Below the pieces are notes generated by a model, which searched no databases, was not told the DNA's origin, and saw nothing but the letters and a program-made list of their open reading frames with translations. Positions 13,455 through 21,911 of a stretch of 34,800 nucleotides of DNA are shown piece by piece; position 1 is the stretch's first letter, and every line of letters begins with the position of its first letter. Position numbers and translations under genes: made by a program. Location: NCBI GenBank assembly GCA_002067555.1, contig MVQQ01000011.1, positions 1 through 34,800 on the forward strand, in the 5' to 3' direction. This stretch comes from Syntrophorhabdus sp. PtaB.Bin184 (GTDB lineage Bacteria; Desulfobacterota; Syntrophorhabdia; Syntrophorhabdales; Syntrophorhabdaceae).

Positions 13455-14504
13455 TTGAAAGTTAAGAAGATAAAGGCCGGGATACTGGTTGAGTCGAACG
13501 CGCCCCTTGAGGTCGCGGAGATTGACATGCCCGAGAAGCTGTCCTTTGGGCAGGTCCTCGTCAAGATACACTTCAGTGGAATATGCGGAGCCCAGCTCAA
13601 CGAGATATCCGCCGCCAAGGGTCCGGACAAGTTTTTGCCCCACCTCCTCGGTCACGAGGGTTCGGGAACGGTCCTCGAGACGGGGGAAGGTGTGACGACC
13701 GTGAAAGAGGGCGATACGGTCGTCCTTCACTGGCGGCAGAGCGACGGCATTCAGTCCAACACGCCGACATACAGCTGGAACGGGAAAAAAGTGAATGCCG
13801 GATGGGTGACGACCTTCAATAATTACGCGGTCATCTCCGAGAACCGCCTGACGAAGATCCCCGATGATTTCGACCTCAGGATAGCGCCCCTCTTCGGATG
13901 CGCCGTGACGACCGCCATGGGTGTCATAAACAACGATGCCCACGTGAAGGTCGGCCAGTCCGTGGTAGTCTTCGGGGTCGGCGGGGTCGGCCTCAACGTG
14001 GTGCAATCGGCGGGAATGGTCTCCGCCTATCCCATAATCGCTGTTGATATTCGTGACAACAAGCTCGATATGGCCAAACGGTTCGGCGCGACGTATTGCT
14101 TCAACTCCACAACGACGAAGGATCTCGCCGGCGAGATCAGAAAGATCGTGGGCAACGCCGGCGCCGACGTGGTCATCGACACGACGGGCAACGCCAGGGT
14201 GATCGAACAGGCATACGATCTCACCCATCCGGACGGAAAGACCATTCTCGTCGGCGTCCCCAGGAAGGGAGACAACATCAACATCTACTCCCTGCCCCTC
14301 CATTTCAAAAAGGTCCTGACGGGCTCTCACGGCGGCGGAGTCGACCCCCACATCGACATCCCCCGGTACATCCGTCTCGTCGACACGGGCAAGATGAAAC
14401 TGGACGGCATCATCACCCACGAGTTCTCTCTCGATGACATCAACCAGGCCCTCGACCTCGTGAGAAGCGGAGAAGCAGGCAGGGTGCTCATCGCGATGGA
14501 ATAG
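13455..14504 (+). CDS. zinc-dependent medium-chain dehydrogenase lacking the structural zinc lobe
   Basis: A 349-residue MDR alcohol dehydrogenase. Catalytic zinc ligands are C44 (SGICGAQ), H67-E68 (LGHEGSG) and probably C149 (PLFGCAVTTAMG). The NAD(P) motif GVGGVG is at 174-179, followed by acidic VDIRD, which favours NAD. The four-cysteine structural zinc lobe is absent: no cysteine occurs between residues 81 and 148. The start is TTG at 13455, supported by GGAGGTGA just upstream. In this setting it probably oxidises a sugar hydroxyl or reduces a keto-sugar, for instance after SDR or transketolase chemistry. It closes the first module; gene composition changes after it. Confidence 0.85.
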   Translation: MKVKKIKAGILVESNAPLEVAEIDMPEKLSFGQVLVKIHFSGICGAQLNEISAAKGPDKFLPHLLGHEGSGTVLETGEGVTTVKEGDTVVLHWRQSDGIQSNTPTYSWNGKKVNAGWVTTFNNYAVISENRLTKIPDDFDLRIAPLFGCAVTTAMGVINNDAHVKVGQSVVVFGVGGVGLNVVQSAGMVSAYPIIAVDIRDNKLDMAKRFGATYCFNSTTTKDLAGEIRKIVGNAGADVVIDTTGNARVIEQAYDLTHPDGKTILVGVPRKGDNINIYSLPLHFKKVLTGSHGGGVDPHIDIPRYIRLVDTGKMKLDGIITHEFSLDDINQALDLVRSGEAGRVLIAME

Positions 14505-14543
14505 GATCTTTAAAGGGATGCGTTATCTCAGGCTGGTGATTCA

Positions 14544-15518
14544 ATGATTCTGATCGTTGGCGGGGCAGGGTATATTGGTTCCCATATTAACAAGTTGCTT
14601 AGCCGGAGGGGATACAGCACACTGGTTTTCGACAACCTTGTCTATGGTCACAGAGAATTTGCAAAATGGGGAGAATTTGTTCTGGGAGATCTTTGCGATC
14701 TGGATCAGATCAGGAGTTGTTTCGCGAAATACCCGATCGATGTTGTTGTGCATTGCAGTTCGTACGCCTATGTCGGCGAATCGGTCGTCAATCCGGCAAA
14801 ATACTATAGAAACAACATCATCAGTACGGTCAATCTTCTGGATGCTATGCTGGAACAGAACGTCAGTCAAATCATCTTTTCTTCCAGTTGCTCCACGTAT
14901 GGGATTCCAGAATCGGTTCCCATTATGGAAGACCACCCCCAGCATCCCGTCAACCCATACGGGAGAACAAAGCTTATTATAGAAGAAATGTTGAGGGATT
15001 ATGAAAGAGCTTATGGGATCAGGTCGGTTGTTTTGAGGTATTTCAACGCTGCCGGCGCTGACATTGACTGTGAGATAGGAGAAAAACACAATCCTGAAAC
15101 ACATTTGATACCCCTCGTTCTTGACGTTGCTCTGGGCAGGAAAACGGGAATTCAAATATTCGGAACTGACTACGATACACCGGATGGAACCTGTGTAAGG
15201 GACTATGTTCATGTGTCAGACTTGGCCGAGGCTCACCTCCTTGCGGTCGACTACCTGATGGGGGAGAATGATAGTATATCACTCAATCTGAGCAACGAAA
15301 AAGGGTTTTCGGTACGTGATGTGATCGCGAAGGTTGAAGCGGTTACGGGAAGACCGGTCAATAGTATTCCCATGGAGAGACGGGCGGGGGACCCGCCCGT
15401 TCTCATCGGATCGGCTGAAATGGCGAAAAGGGTGCTGGGCTGGAAACCCAGACTGAATGACTTGGGAGTGATTATTGAAACCGCCTGGAACTGGCATTTA
15501 GGGGCCATGGAAGAATAA
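14544..15518 (+). CDS. galE: UDP-glucose 4-epimerase-like SDR
   Basis: A 324-residue GalE-like protein. NAD motif GGAGYIGSH starts at 6, the GalE-type VVVHCSSYAYVGES segment is at 67-80 (usually HFAAxxxVGES), the SSSCSTYG motif at 113-120, and the catalytic Y139xxxK143 is in NPYGRTK. Also typical are RYFNAAGAD and the TCVRDYVHVSDLAEAH segment. Length equals normal GalE. It would interconvert UDP-glucose and UDP-galactose, or the N-acetyl or 6-deoxy forms, supplying sugars for the polymer. The HFAA to HCSS change is a mild deviation. It starts the more AT-rich half of the cluster. Confidence 0.88.
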   Translation: MILIVGGAGYIGSHINKLLSRRGYSTLVFDNLVYGHREFAKWGEFVLGDLCDLDQIRSCFAKYPIDVVVHCSSYAYVGESVVNPAKYYRNNIISTVNLLDAMLEQNVSQIIFSSSCSTYGIPESVPIMEDHPQHPVNPYGRTKLIIEEMLRDYERAYGIRSVVLRYFNAAGADIDCEIGEKHNPETHLIPLVLDVALGRKTGIQIFGTDYDTPDGTCVRDYVHVSDLAEAHLLAVDYLMGENDSISLNLSNEKGFSVRDVIAKVEAVTGRPVNSIPMERRAGDPPVLIGSAEMAKRVLGWKPRLNDLGVIIETAWNWHLGAMEE

Positions 15519-15566
15519 CAGTCAATAGGTGCGGTTTCACAGGGCACCAAAAAAGGGAATAGCAGA

Positions 15567-16094
15567 ATGCCAGAAGACACAAACACGAATTCTCTGGGGC
15601 AGTATAGAAGTGCTTTGCAGACGGCGACTCTTGCCGCAGAACAGGGGAACACGGAGTTGGCGCTTGAAGTGATACAATGTGCCTTGAGGAAACTCTATCT
15701 GGAAAAGGATACTATCATAAACGATTCACATGACGAGGATGCTCAGGCAATCGATCTCATGCTCAATCAGAGATACCTGGAATACAGATCTAAGCTGGAA
15801 CCCAGGAGTCCCTACCTGAGTCTGGCCATCAAATCATTGATAATCGCTGCGATTGTGGTATCCGCGCTCCTCTTGACGGCAACGGTGGCGTTCAAGCAGA
15901 TGCGAAATGTCATGCACATTGCGGCCAGACATGTGGTTTCTCAAGAATTCAGAGAGAGCAAGGAACTCGTTGCCATAGTCAAATCAACCGCGGAGAAGGC
16001 TGTCGAACGAGCGCTCAGTGACGGGAGAGAGCGGACCTCCGTTGAGAATCAAGACGACGTGAAGGACGAGAAGAAACGAGTAAAAAAACGGTAG
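15567..16094 (+). CDS. hypothetical single-pass membrane protein
   Basis: A 175-residue protein that I do not recognise. Residues 1-85 are soluble and helical, with a TPR-like flavour in ALQTATLAAEQGNTELALEV. A single strong membrane segment lies at about 88-109 (AIKSLIIAAIVVSALLLTAT). The C-terminal 65 residues are highly charged, ending in a KDEKKRVKKR tail, and are predicted helical. The topology places one charged domain on each side of the inner membrane. It is flanked by a GalE and a methyltransferase. A scaffolding or chain-length-type role is possible but there is no Wzz signature, so no function is assigned. Confidence 0.65.
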   Translation: MPEDTNTNSLGQYRSALQTATLAAEQGNTELALEVIQCALRKLYLEKDTIINDSHDEDAQAIDLMLNQRYLEYRSKLEPRSPYLSLAIKSLIIAAIVVSALLLTATVAFKQMRNVMHIAARHVVSQEFRESKELVAIVKSTAEKAVERALSDGRERTSVENQDDVKDEKKRVKKR

Positions 16095-16173
16095 AAAGCT
16101 GACCCATGCGTGTAATGGCGACCCTTGAGATCAGGGGACGGGAACCAAGAGCTAGAGGACCTGAGAGAAAGAG

Positions 16174-16884
16174 ATGAAGAAGGCGGACTGTCGAGAAAAA
16201 GTCGTGACAAAGGAACCCCAATATCAGCATCATCAAGACTTGAAGGAGAGGGAAGGGCTGAAGAAGCTTGGTTTGCGGGCGAACGCTCAATGGGACAATG
16301 ACCCAAGAATGTTGCTGATCGGTTTGGCGAGATACAAGTTCGCAGCGAAGATGCTGAAAGGCAAGAAAAGAGTATTGGAAATCGGTTGTGGAGACGCCTT
16401 TGGGACGCGATTGGTACAGCAGGAGGTAGAGTCGTTACATGCCATAGACTTTGATCCTGTTTTCGTGGATGATGTCAATGACCGAATGGATGAGAAATGG
16501 AAATTTGAGTGTATTGTGCATGACATCCTGAATTCTCCCGTTTCCGGGTCGTATGATGCTGCGTTCTCTCTCGATGTCATTGAACATATAGAGAAAAAAG
16601 ATGAGAGAACATTCTTGAGAAATATAGTCGCGTCGTTGGAAGAACCCGGGGTTTTGATCATAGGAACGCCTTCAATCGAATCTCAGGCATATGCAGCCCC
16701 TTTGAGCAAGATCGGACATATCAACTGCAAGGACGAGGTGGGATTGAGGAGCCTCTTGAAGGACTTCTTCCATGAGGTATTCATATTCTCCATGAACGAT
16801 GAAGTGGTGCATACAGGTTTCTATCACATGGCACACTATCTTTTTGCTATCTGTGTGGGAAAGAAAGCGATCGAAGAATCATGA
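16174..16884 (+). CDS. class I SAM-dependent methyltransferase
   Basis: A 236-residue methyltransferase. Motif I is VLEIGCGDAFGTRL (67-80), strand 2 ends LHAIDFDP, and motif IV is YDAAFSLDVIEHIEKKDE, the UbiE/Methyltransf_11 pattern. A later IIGTPSIESQAYA segment is common in polysaccharide-locus members that act on sugars or glycosyl carriers. It overlaps the following SDR gene by ATGA, suggesting a two-gene functional unit. Acceptor unknown. Confidence 0.85.
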   Translation: MKKADCREKVVTKEPQYQHHQDLKEREGLKKLGLRANAQWDNDPRMLLIGLARYKFAAKMLKGKKRVLEIGCGDAFGTRLVQQEVESLHAIDFDPVFVDDVNDRMDEKWKFECIVHDILNSPVSGSYDAAFSLDVIEHIEKKDERTFLRNIVASLEEPGVLIIGTPSIESQAYAAPLSKIGHINCKDEVGLRSLLKDFFHEVFIFSMNDEVVHTGFYHMAHYLFAICVGKKAIEES

Positions 16885-17780
16885 CTGATCAGGGATACTT
16901 GAGCAACAACATAAAGAAGATCATCATCATTGGCCACAATGGATTCGTGGGCACACATCTGACAGACTTCTTTACCAGCGGTCTGGAAAAGGTGGAAGTG
17001 CTGGGTTTTTCCTTGCCTGATTTCGACCTCACGAAGAAAAGGGACTTGCGGAAACTGGCGAGGCTTCTTTCGGATGAAGTCGTTCTGATTGTCTGCGCTG
17101 CGATTAAACGACAGTTTGGGGACACCCTGGAAGCCTTTCAGAAAAATGTCGAGATACTCACCAATCTTTGCACCCTGTTGCGAGATAGGCCCGTGCGAAA
17201 CGTTGTGTATTTCAGTTCAGCGGCCGTATATGGCGAGGATGTCATTCATGGGACCATGTCGGAGATAACCCCGATCTGCCCGACATCATTCTATGGAATG
17301 GCGAAGTATGCATCCGAATGCATTTTGAGAAAGACCATCCATGAACACGGGAGTGGCAACCTGATCATACTGCGACCCACTCTCATATATGGCCCGGGTG
17401 ACCTGGGAGAGACCTACGGTCCAGCGGGTTTTCTGAAGAAAGCTTTGCGTAAGGATGTAATCACACTCTGGGGGGATGGAAACGAATACAGAGAGTTTAT
17501 CTATGTTGATGATGTGGTCCAGATCATCAACAGGTTGATCTTGTTAAACTACAGCGGAGTATTGAACGTTGTAGCCGGGAAAAGCTACACCTTCAAAGAT
17601 GTCATAGAAGAGATATCGAGATCCACAGGAGTTGAAATAGCCGTAACATCAAAGCCGAGAACGAAGCAAAAGGTGGACAATCACTTTGATAATTCACTCC
17701 TGTTAAGTACATTGCCCGATAGTCACAGTTTCGTGACGCTCGAAGAGGGAATCAAGAGGATGTTGGCTGCAGAGGGTTGA
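16881..17780 (+). CDS. NAD-dependent epimerase/dehydratase (extended SDR)
   Basis: A 299-residue extended SDR. The nucleotide motif is IGHNGFVGTH (17-26), a variant of GxxGxxG. The serine motif is VYFSSAAVYG (109-118), and the catalytic pair is Y138xxxK142 in SFYGMAK. LRPTLIYGPGD and EYREFIYVDDVV are typical of NDP-sugar 4-epimerases and reductases. It lacks the TGGAG version of the motif seen in the two other SDRs of this window and is clearly not a recent duplicate of them. The product is probably an NDP-deoxysugar reductase or epimerase; exact substrate is not readable. Confidence 0.82.
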   Translation: MTDQGYLSNNIKKIIIIGHNGFVGTHLTDFFTSGLEKVEVLGFSLPDFDLTKKRDLRKLARLLSDEVVLIVCAAIKRQFGDTLEAFQKNVEILTNLCTLLRDRPVRNVVYFSSAAVYGEDVIHGTMSEITPICPTSFYGMAKYASECILRKTIHEHGSGNLIILRPTLIYGPGDLGETYGPAGFLKKALRKDVITLWGDGNEYREFIYVDDVVQIINRLILLNYSGVLNVVAGKSYTFKDVIEEISRSTGVEIAVTSKPRTKQKVDNHFDNSLLLSTLPDSHSFVTLEEGIKRMLAAEG

Positions 17781-17805
17781 GTTCATTACCGTAACGGCGG
17801 AGAAT

Positions 17806-19008
17806 ATGAAGAGATGTGACGTTTGCCTGAGCGACAATGTTGTGGAGAAAGTTGATTTCGGTTTGCAGCCCATCTGCAATCGTTTCCTGACAAGAAGCGA
17901 CGCGGAGGAATCGAGGTTTCCCTTCGTGTTCGGACAATGCCAGGCCTGTGGGACAATGCTGAACCTGCATCGGGTCTCCGCCGCCGAATTGAGGCCGCCA
18001 TTCGAGTGGATAACCTACAATGAACCGGAAGGCCATCTGGACCACCTTTGTGAAGTGATATGCCGGTTGCCGGGATTGCATGCGGATTCCACTTTTTGCG
18101 GTGTCAGCTTCAAAGACGATACGTTGTTGGAGAGGCTGAAGAACAGAGGTTTCAGAAACACGTGGAGAATAGATCCGGCGCAGGATCTGGGAGTAGACGC
18201 GCCCGGTATTGGAGTTGAGACAGTCCAGGACCGTATCAACAGCCGCACGGCCAACATAATGACCGACAAATACGGGCGTGCGGACGTTGTCATTGCTCGC
18301 CATATTCTGGAGCACGCAAGCGATCCGGAGGTGTTCATCAATTCACTGTTGGAGCTTGCCAGGCCGGGTGGATACATGGTCATAGAGGTACCCGATTGTT
18401 CCGGCGCAATAGAGAATCATGATTACACAACCTTCTGGGAAGAACACTTCGTGTACTTTACCCCTCAGACGTTCAAAACCTTCTTCGGTGTTCGAAGACT
18501 GGTCATGCGGTACTATGAGTGCTTTGAGTATGCGTTCGAAAACTCCCTTGTTGGCATCGGGCAAAGAGGAGACATAAAGGATTCCTTCAACATGGACCAG
18601 AGCGCGGTGAAGGACGAGATCGACAGGACATCAAGATTTCTTTCGGATTATCCGGACGTGAAGAGGAGGACAAGAGGGTATTTCGCGGATCACTTGTCCT
18701 CTAAGGGCAAGACAGCGTTGTTCGGTGCTGGACATCTGGCTTGCACGTATATAAATCTTTTTCAACTTGAGGATCGCATTTCATTTGTCGCTGATGACAA
18801 CCCGAACAAGACGGGTCTTTTTATGCCAGGCTCGAGACTGCCGATCAAGCCGTCAAGTGCCCTTGTCGAGGAAGGTATCAAGCTTTGCTGCCTGAGTCTG
18901 AGTCCCGAGATAGAAGACAAGGTGATTGGAAAGAACAGTTCGTTTGTGCGCAGTGGTGGAGTTTTTGCTTCGATATTTTCGAGAAGCACGAGAGCGCTCA
19001 GAATATAG
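17806..19008 (+). CDS. NovU/TylC3-type C-methyltransferase-like protein with degenerate SAM site
   Basis: A 400-residue three-domain protein of the sugar C-methyltransferase architecture. An N-terminal zinc module has C4, C7, C45 and C48. The central methyltransferase fold is followed by a C-terminal Rossmann-like domain with ALFGAGHLACTY and FVADDNPNKTGLFMPG. The usual SAM motif (DVGSNDGT in the paralogue at 19567) is here CGVSFKDDT with the glycines lost. The YHEH active-site motif of TcaB9-type enzymes reads WEEH (211-214). It may therefore be non-catalytic or act by another reaction. An intact paralogue lies 0.6 kb downstream, on the far side of a cupin gene. Confidence 0.8.
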   Translation: MKRCDVCLSDNVVEKVDFGLQPICNRFLTRSDAEESRFPFVFGQCQACGTMLNLHRVSAAELRPPFEWITYNEPEGHLDHLCEVICRLPGLHADSTFCGVSFKDDTLLERLKNRGFRNTWRIDPAQDLGVDAPGIGVETVQDRINSRTANIMTDKYGRADVVIARHILEHASDPEVFINSLLELARPGGYMVIEVPDCSGAIENHDYTTFWEEHFVYFTPQTFKTFFGVRRLVMRYYECFEYAFENSLVGIGQRGDIKDSFNMDQSAVKDEIDRTSRFLSDYPDVKRRTRGYFADHLSSKGKTALFGAGHLACTYINLFQLEDRISFVADDNPNKTGLFMPGSRLPIKPSSALVEEGIKLCCLSLSPEIEDKVIGKNSSFVRSGGVFASIFSRSTRALRI

Positions 19009-19022
19009 AAGGTGTTGACCAC

Positions 19023-19541
19023 ATGAAGATCAAAAGGATCAGTGACGAAGTCATCTATTGCGAGGATCAGATAGTGCTGGTGGACTATGAGGATATTCAG
19101 GGTCTGAAGGGGTCAGCCAGGCACAACGAGAGAAAGCGCGTGCGTATATGTGCCCATCGGGAAGAGACCGACAGACTGCACGAGATGATCATAGTCCACA
19201 CGAGAGACACGTATGTACGCCCTCACCGCCACTTCGGAAAGAGCGAGTCGTTTCTCATTATAGATGGACTGGCAAAGGTTCTTATCTTTAGCGATGATGG
19301 CAGCATCCAGAATGTGATCAATATGGGAGATTACCTGTCGAAGAGGACCTTTTATTATCGTATATGTGAACCCCTCTACCACACCCTTTTGATCGAATCG
19401 GACGTTATCGTTTTTCACGAGAGCACGAATGGACCTTTCAACAGAGGTGATAACGATTTCGCTCCCTGGTCACCCGACGAAAAAGACTCCGCGGCATGCA
19501 GCAACTACTTGAGTAAACTTCACAAACAGATCAGGGCTTGA
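19023..19541 (+). CDS. wbuC: WbuC-family cupin metalloprotein
   Basis: A 172-residue cupin. The metal-binding motif RPHRHFGKSESF supplies H68, H70 and E75, and it follows the family pattern RKRVRICAH...HEMIIV, then a turn and LIIDGLAKVLIF. WbuC-type cupins occur in O-antigen clusters and their exact reaction is not established to my knowledge. The start is the ATG at 19023, preceded by GAAGGTG; the frame is open further upstream into the previous gene, which I reject as shadow. It sits between two C-methyltransferase-like paralogues, suggesting a shared deoxysugar-tailoring step. Confidence 0.78.
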   Translation: MKIKRISDEVIYCEDQIVLVDYEDIQGLKGSARHNERKRVRICAHREETDRLHEMIIVHTRDTYVRPHRHFGKSESFLIIDGLAKVLIFSDDGSIQNVINMGDYLSKRTFYYRICEPLYHTLLIESDVIVFHESTNGPFNRGDNDFAPWSPDEKDSAACSNYLSKLHKQIRA

Positions 19542-19566
19542 CCACAATGTCACTTTGAGGTGGATA

Positions 19567-20808
19567 ATGGATAAATCTCATTACATTCGAACAACATGCA
19601 GACTATGTGGTGACAGCAACATCAACACCGTTTTGATGCTTGCTCCCACGCCGCCCGGTGATCACTACGTTAAGGTGGACGGTCTGAAAGACAAGCAGGA
19701 GGATTACCCGTTATATCTCATACAATGCGCCAATTGTGGTAATGTTGAACTGCCCGTCGTAGTGAACCCGGAGATTCTCTACGGCAAATACATTTACGAG
19801 ACATCCATTTCTCTGGGACTGGTTGAACATTATCGGACTTACGCTGACGAGATCGTTGCCTTTGCTCAACCACGCCCGGGGTCGTTGGTGATCGATGTGG
19901 GAAGCAACGATGGCACATTACTGAGGGCTTTTCAGGCGAAGGGCTTTCGTGTCCTGGGGGTTGATCCGGCGAAGGACATAGCGGCGAAGGCAACGAATTC
20001 GGGCGTATTTACGATCCCTTCCTTTCTTACCGGAGGTCTGGCACTGGACATCACTAAAGAACACGGTCACGCCTCGCTCGTGACTGCGAACAACGTGATG
20101 GCGAATATAGACGATCTTGACGATTTTGTCACTTCGATCAGAAACCTTCTTGAACCGAATGGACTATTTGTGTTCGAATCAGGGTATCTGGCCGATCTGG
20201 TGAAGCATACGATCATTGATAACATTTACCACGAGCATCTCAGTTACTTCTCCGTGAGACCTCTGATATCCTTTTTTCAACGCAACGGCTTGGAGCTTAT
20301 ACATGTTATTCACAATCCAAGCAAGGGGGGATCGATCAGGGGTATCGTCCAGTTGGAGGGAGGGGGAAGACCCGTTCTGGATTCGGTGGGGCGACTGGTT
20401 GGGTCGGAAAACGAGTCCGGTCTTGGCAGACCCGAGGTGTACAGAGAGCTTTCCGAAAAGGTCAAGAGAGAAAAGCAGGGGTTGCTTGACCTGGTGCGTA
20501 GTTTGCGCGGGGAAGGAAAACGGATCGCTGGTTACGGTGCTTCAGTTGGTGTTACCACGCTCATCCATTTCCTTGAGATCAGCGACCTGATCGATTGTAT
20601 TTTTGACGACAATCCGATTCGAGACGGACTATTCACGCCAGGCCACCATATCCCGGTATTCAGTTCGGATAAGGTGTATGAGAAGCTGCCCGATTACATA
20701 GTCAATTTTGCCTGGAGATACACAGACCCCATACTGCAAAGGCATAAAAAGTACGTAGCCAATGGTGGAAAATTCATTGTTCCCCTGCCGGAAATACGAG
20801 TGATCTAG
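19567..20808 (+). CDS. sugar C-methyltransferase (NovU/TylC3 type)
   Basis: A 413-residue, three-domain enzyme. The zinc module has C11, C14, C54 and C57. The SAM motif VIDVGSNDGTLLRAF starts at 108 with GVDPAKDIA on strand 2. The active-site motif is IYHEHLSYFS (Y221, H222, E223, H224), the residues used as general acid/base in TcaB9. The C-terminal domain holds RIAGYGASVGVTTLIHF and FDDNPIRDGLFTPGHHIPV. The family adds methyl to C3 of dTDP-4-keto-deoxysugars, making branched sugars. The required 4-keto-6-deoxy precursor genes (RmlA/RmlB) are not in the window. Start: ATG at 19567 after GAGGTGG; TTG at 19555 in frame is less likely. Confidence 0.88.
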   Translation: MDKSHYIRTTCRLCGDSNINTVLMLAPTPPGDHYVKVDGLKDKQEDYPLYLIQCANCGNVELPVVVNPEILYGKYIYETSISLGLVEHYRTYADEIVAFAQPRPGSLVIDVGSNDGTLLRAFQAKGFRVLGVDPAKDIAAKATNSGVFTIPSFLTGGLALDITKEHGHASLVTANNVMANIDDLDDFVTSIRNLLEPNGLFVFESGYLADLVKHTIIDNIYHEHLSYFSVRPLISFFQRNGLELIHVIHNPSKGGSIRGIVQLEGGGRPVLDSVGRLVGSENESGLGRPEVYRELSEKVKREKQGLLDLVRSLRGEGKRIAGYGASVGVTTLIHFLEISDLIDCIFDDNPIRDGLFTPGHHIPVFSSDKVYEKLPDYIVNFAWRYTDPILQRHKKYVANGGKFIVPLPEIRVI

Positions 20809-20829
20809 AACGCGAGACGGACCAACGAT

Positions 20830-21888
20830 ATGGATCATCCTCTAAAAATCGGTTTTGTTGGGGCAGGCTTCATGGGTCAACTGGCTCACATCGCAAATTA
20901 TGCCGAGTTGAACAAATGTCGCACCGTGGCACTGGCAGAGCTGAGGCCGGGCCTCCGAGAACTGGTTGCACGACGTTATGGTATCGACAAGACCTATGCC
21001 ACCCATGCGGAACTTCTGGCGGATTCTAATGTGGACGCCGTAGTTGCTGTAACACAACGCTTTCTGACAGGTCCAATTGCGCTCGATTGCCTGAGGGCAG
21101 GGAAGCACGTTCTGACTGAGAAGCCCATGGCTTCCACATACGAGCAGGCAACAACACTCGTGGAAACCTCCAGGGAAGCAGGAACGGTGTACGCGGTGGG
21201 TTACATGAAACGGTACGATACCGGTGTTAGAAAGGCCAAGGGCATTCTGGAATCCCTGCTGGTATCAGGCGAGTTGGGACCCGTCAGGTATGTACGCTCC
21301 CATTGTTTTGGAGGAAACGCTTACTGTAACATTGGTGGGCATCTGACTACAGGCGAAGCTTTCGAGTATGAACTGCCTCGCTGGCCCATCGCGCCGGCTT
21401 GGGTTCCGGAGGGTTTGAAGAAGGAATATGAGCGGTTTCTCAACACGTATTGCCACAACATCAACCTGCTCAGGTTTCTGGTCGGCTCAACCCTGAAAGT
21501 CACCTCGGTATCATTTAACGGTCAGGCCGAATGGGTGATCATACTCGACGCCGGGGATTATAACGTTCTCCTGGAAACGGGGAATTACGCGTATCATGGT
21601 TGGGATGAGGTTACGGAGATATATTTCTCCAACGGCAGGCTCCGCATATCCACTCCGCCACCCTTGCTTAGGGGTGTACCCGCTCACATAGAGATATATC
21701 AAAGCGGGCAGGAGCATAACCTGAGCTCCCCGTATTCGGCTTGGTCCTGGTCGTTCAGAAATCAGGCAGAAGCTTTCGTTGATGATATCTGCAACGGCAG
21801 AGGATCAATATCAAGCGGGGAAGACAGCCTTGAAGATATGCGATTGGTGGAGGATATCTGGCGAACGTATCTTACTGGACAACAATAA
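20830..21888 (+). CDS. Gfo/Idh/MocA family NAD-dependent oxidoreductase
   Basis: A 352-residue sugar oxidoreductase. The dinucleotide motif is IGFVGAGFMGQLAH (GAGFMG at 11-16). The EKP signature is at 97-99 in GKHVLTEKPMA, followed by the YAVGYMKRYD strand. The C-terminal GFO_IDH domain is present, with EYERFLNTYCHNINLLRFL holding the catalytic histidine pair. Members oxidise or reduce ring hydroxyls of NDP-sugars, often C3, which would precede or follow the C-methylation next door. It follows the methyltransferase gene by 21 bases. No defect seen. Confidence 0.88.
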   Translation: MDHPLKIGFVGAGFMGQLAHIANYAELNKCRTVALAELRPGLRELVARRYGIDKTYATHAELLADSNVDAVVAVTQRFLTGPIALDCLRAGKHVLTEKPMASTYEQATTLVETSREAGTVYAVGYMKRYDTGVRKAKGILESLLVSGELGPVRYVRSHCFGGNAYCNIGGHLTTGEAFEYELPRWPIAPAWVPEGLKKEYERFLNTYCHNINLLRFLVGSTLKVTSVSFNGQAEWVIILDAGDYNVLLETGNYAYHGWDEVTEIYFSNGRLRISTPPPLLRGVPAHIEIYQSGQEHNLSSPYSAWSWSFRNQAEAFVDDICNGRGSISSGEDSLEDMRLVEDIWRTYLTGQQ

Positions 21889-21911
21889 CCGGATGGAGGA
21901 AGGGGAGTTAG

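Noticed and set aside
13344..14420. 358-residue open frame on the minus strand
   Set aside because: It runs opposite to a complete zinc dehydrogenase with all motifs and has no recognisable domain; open antisense frames are expected from the C/G-ending codon bias here.
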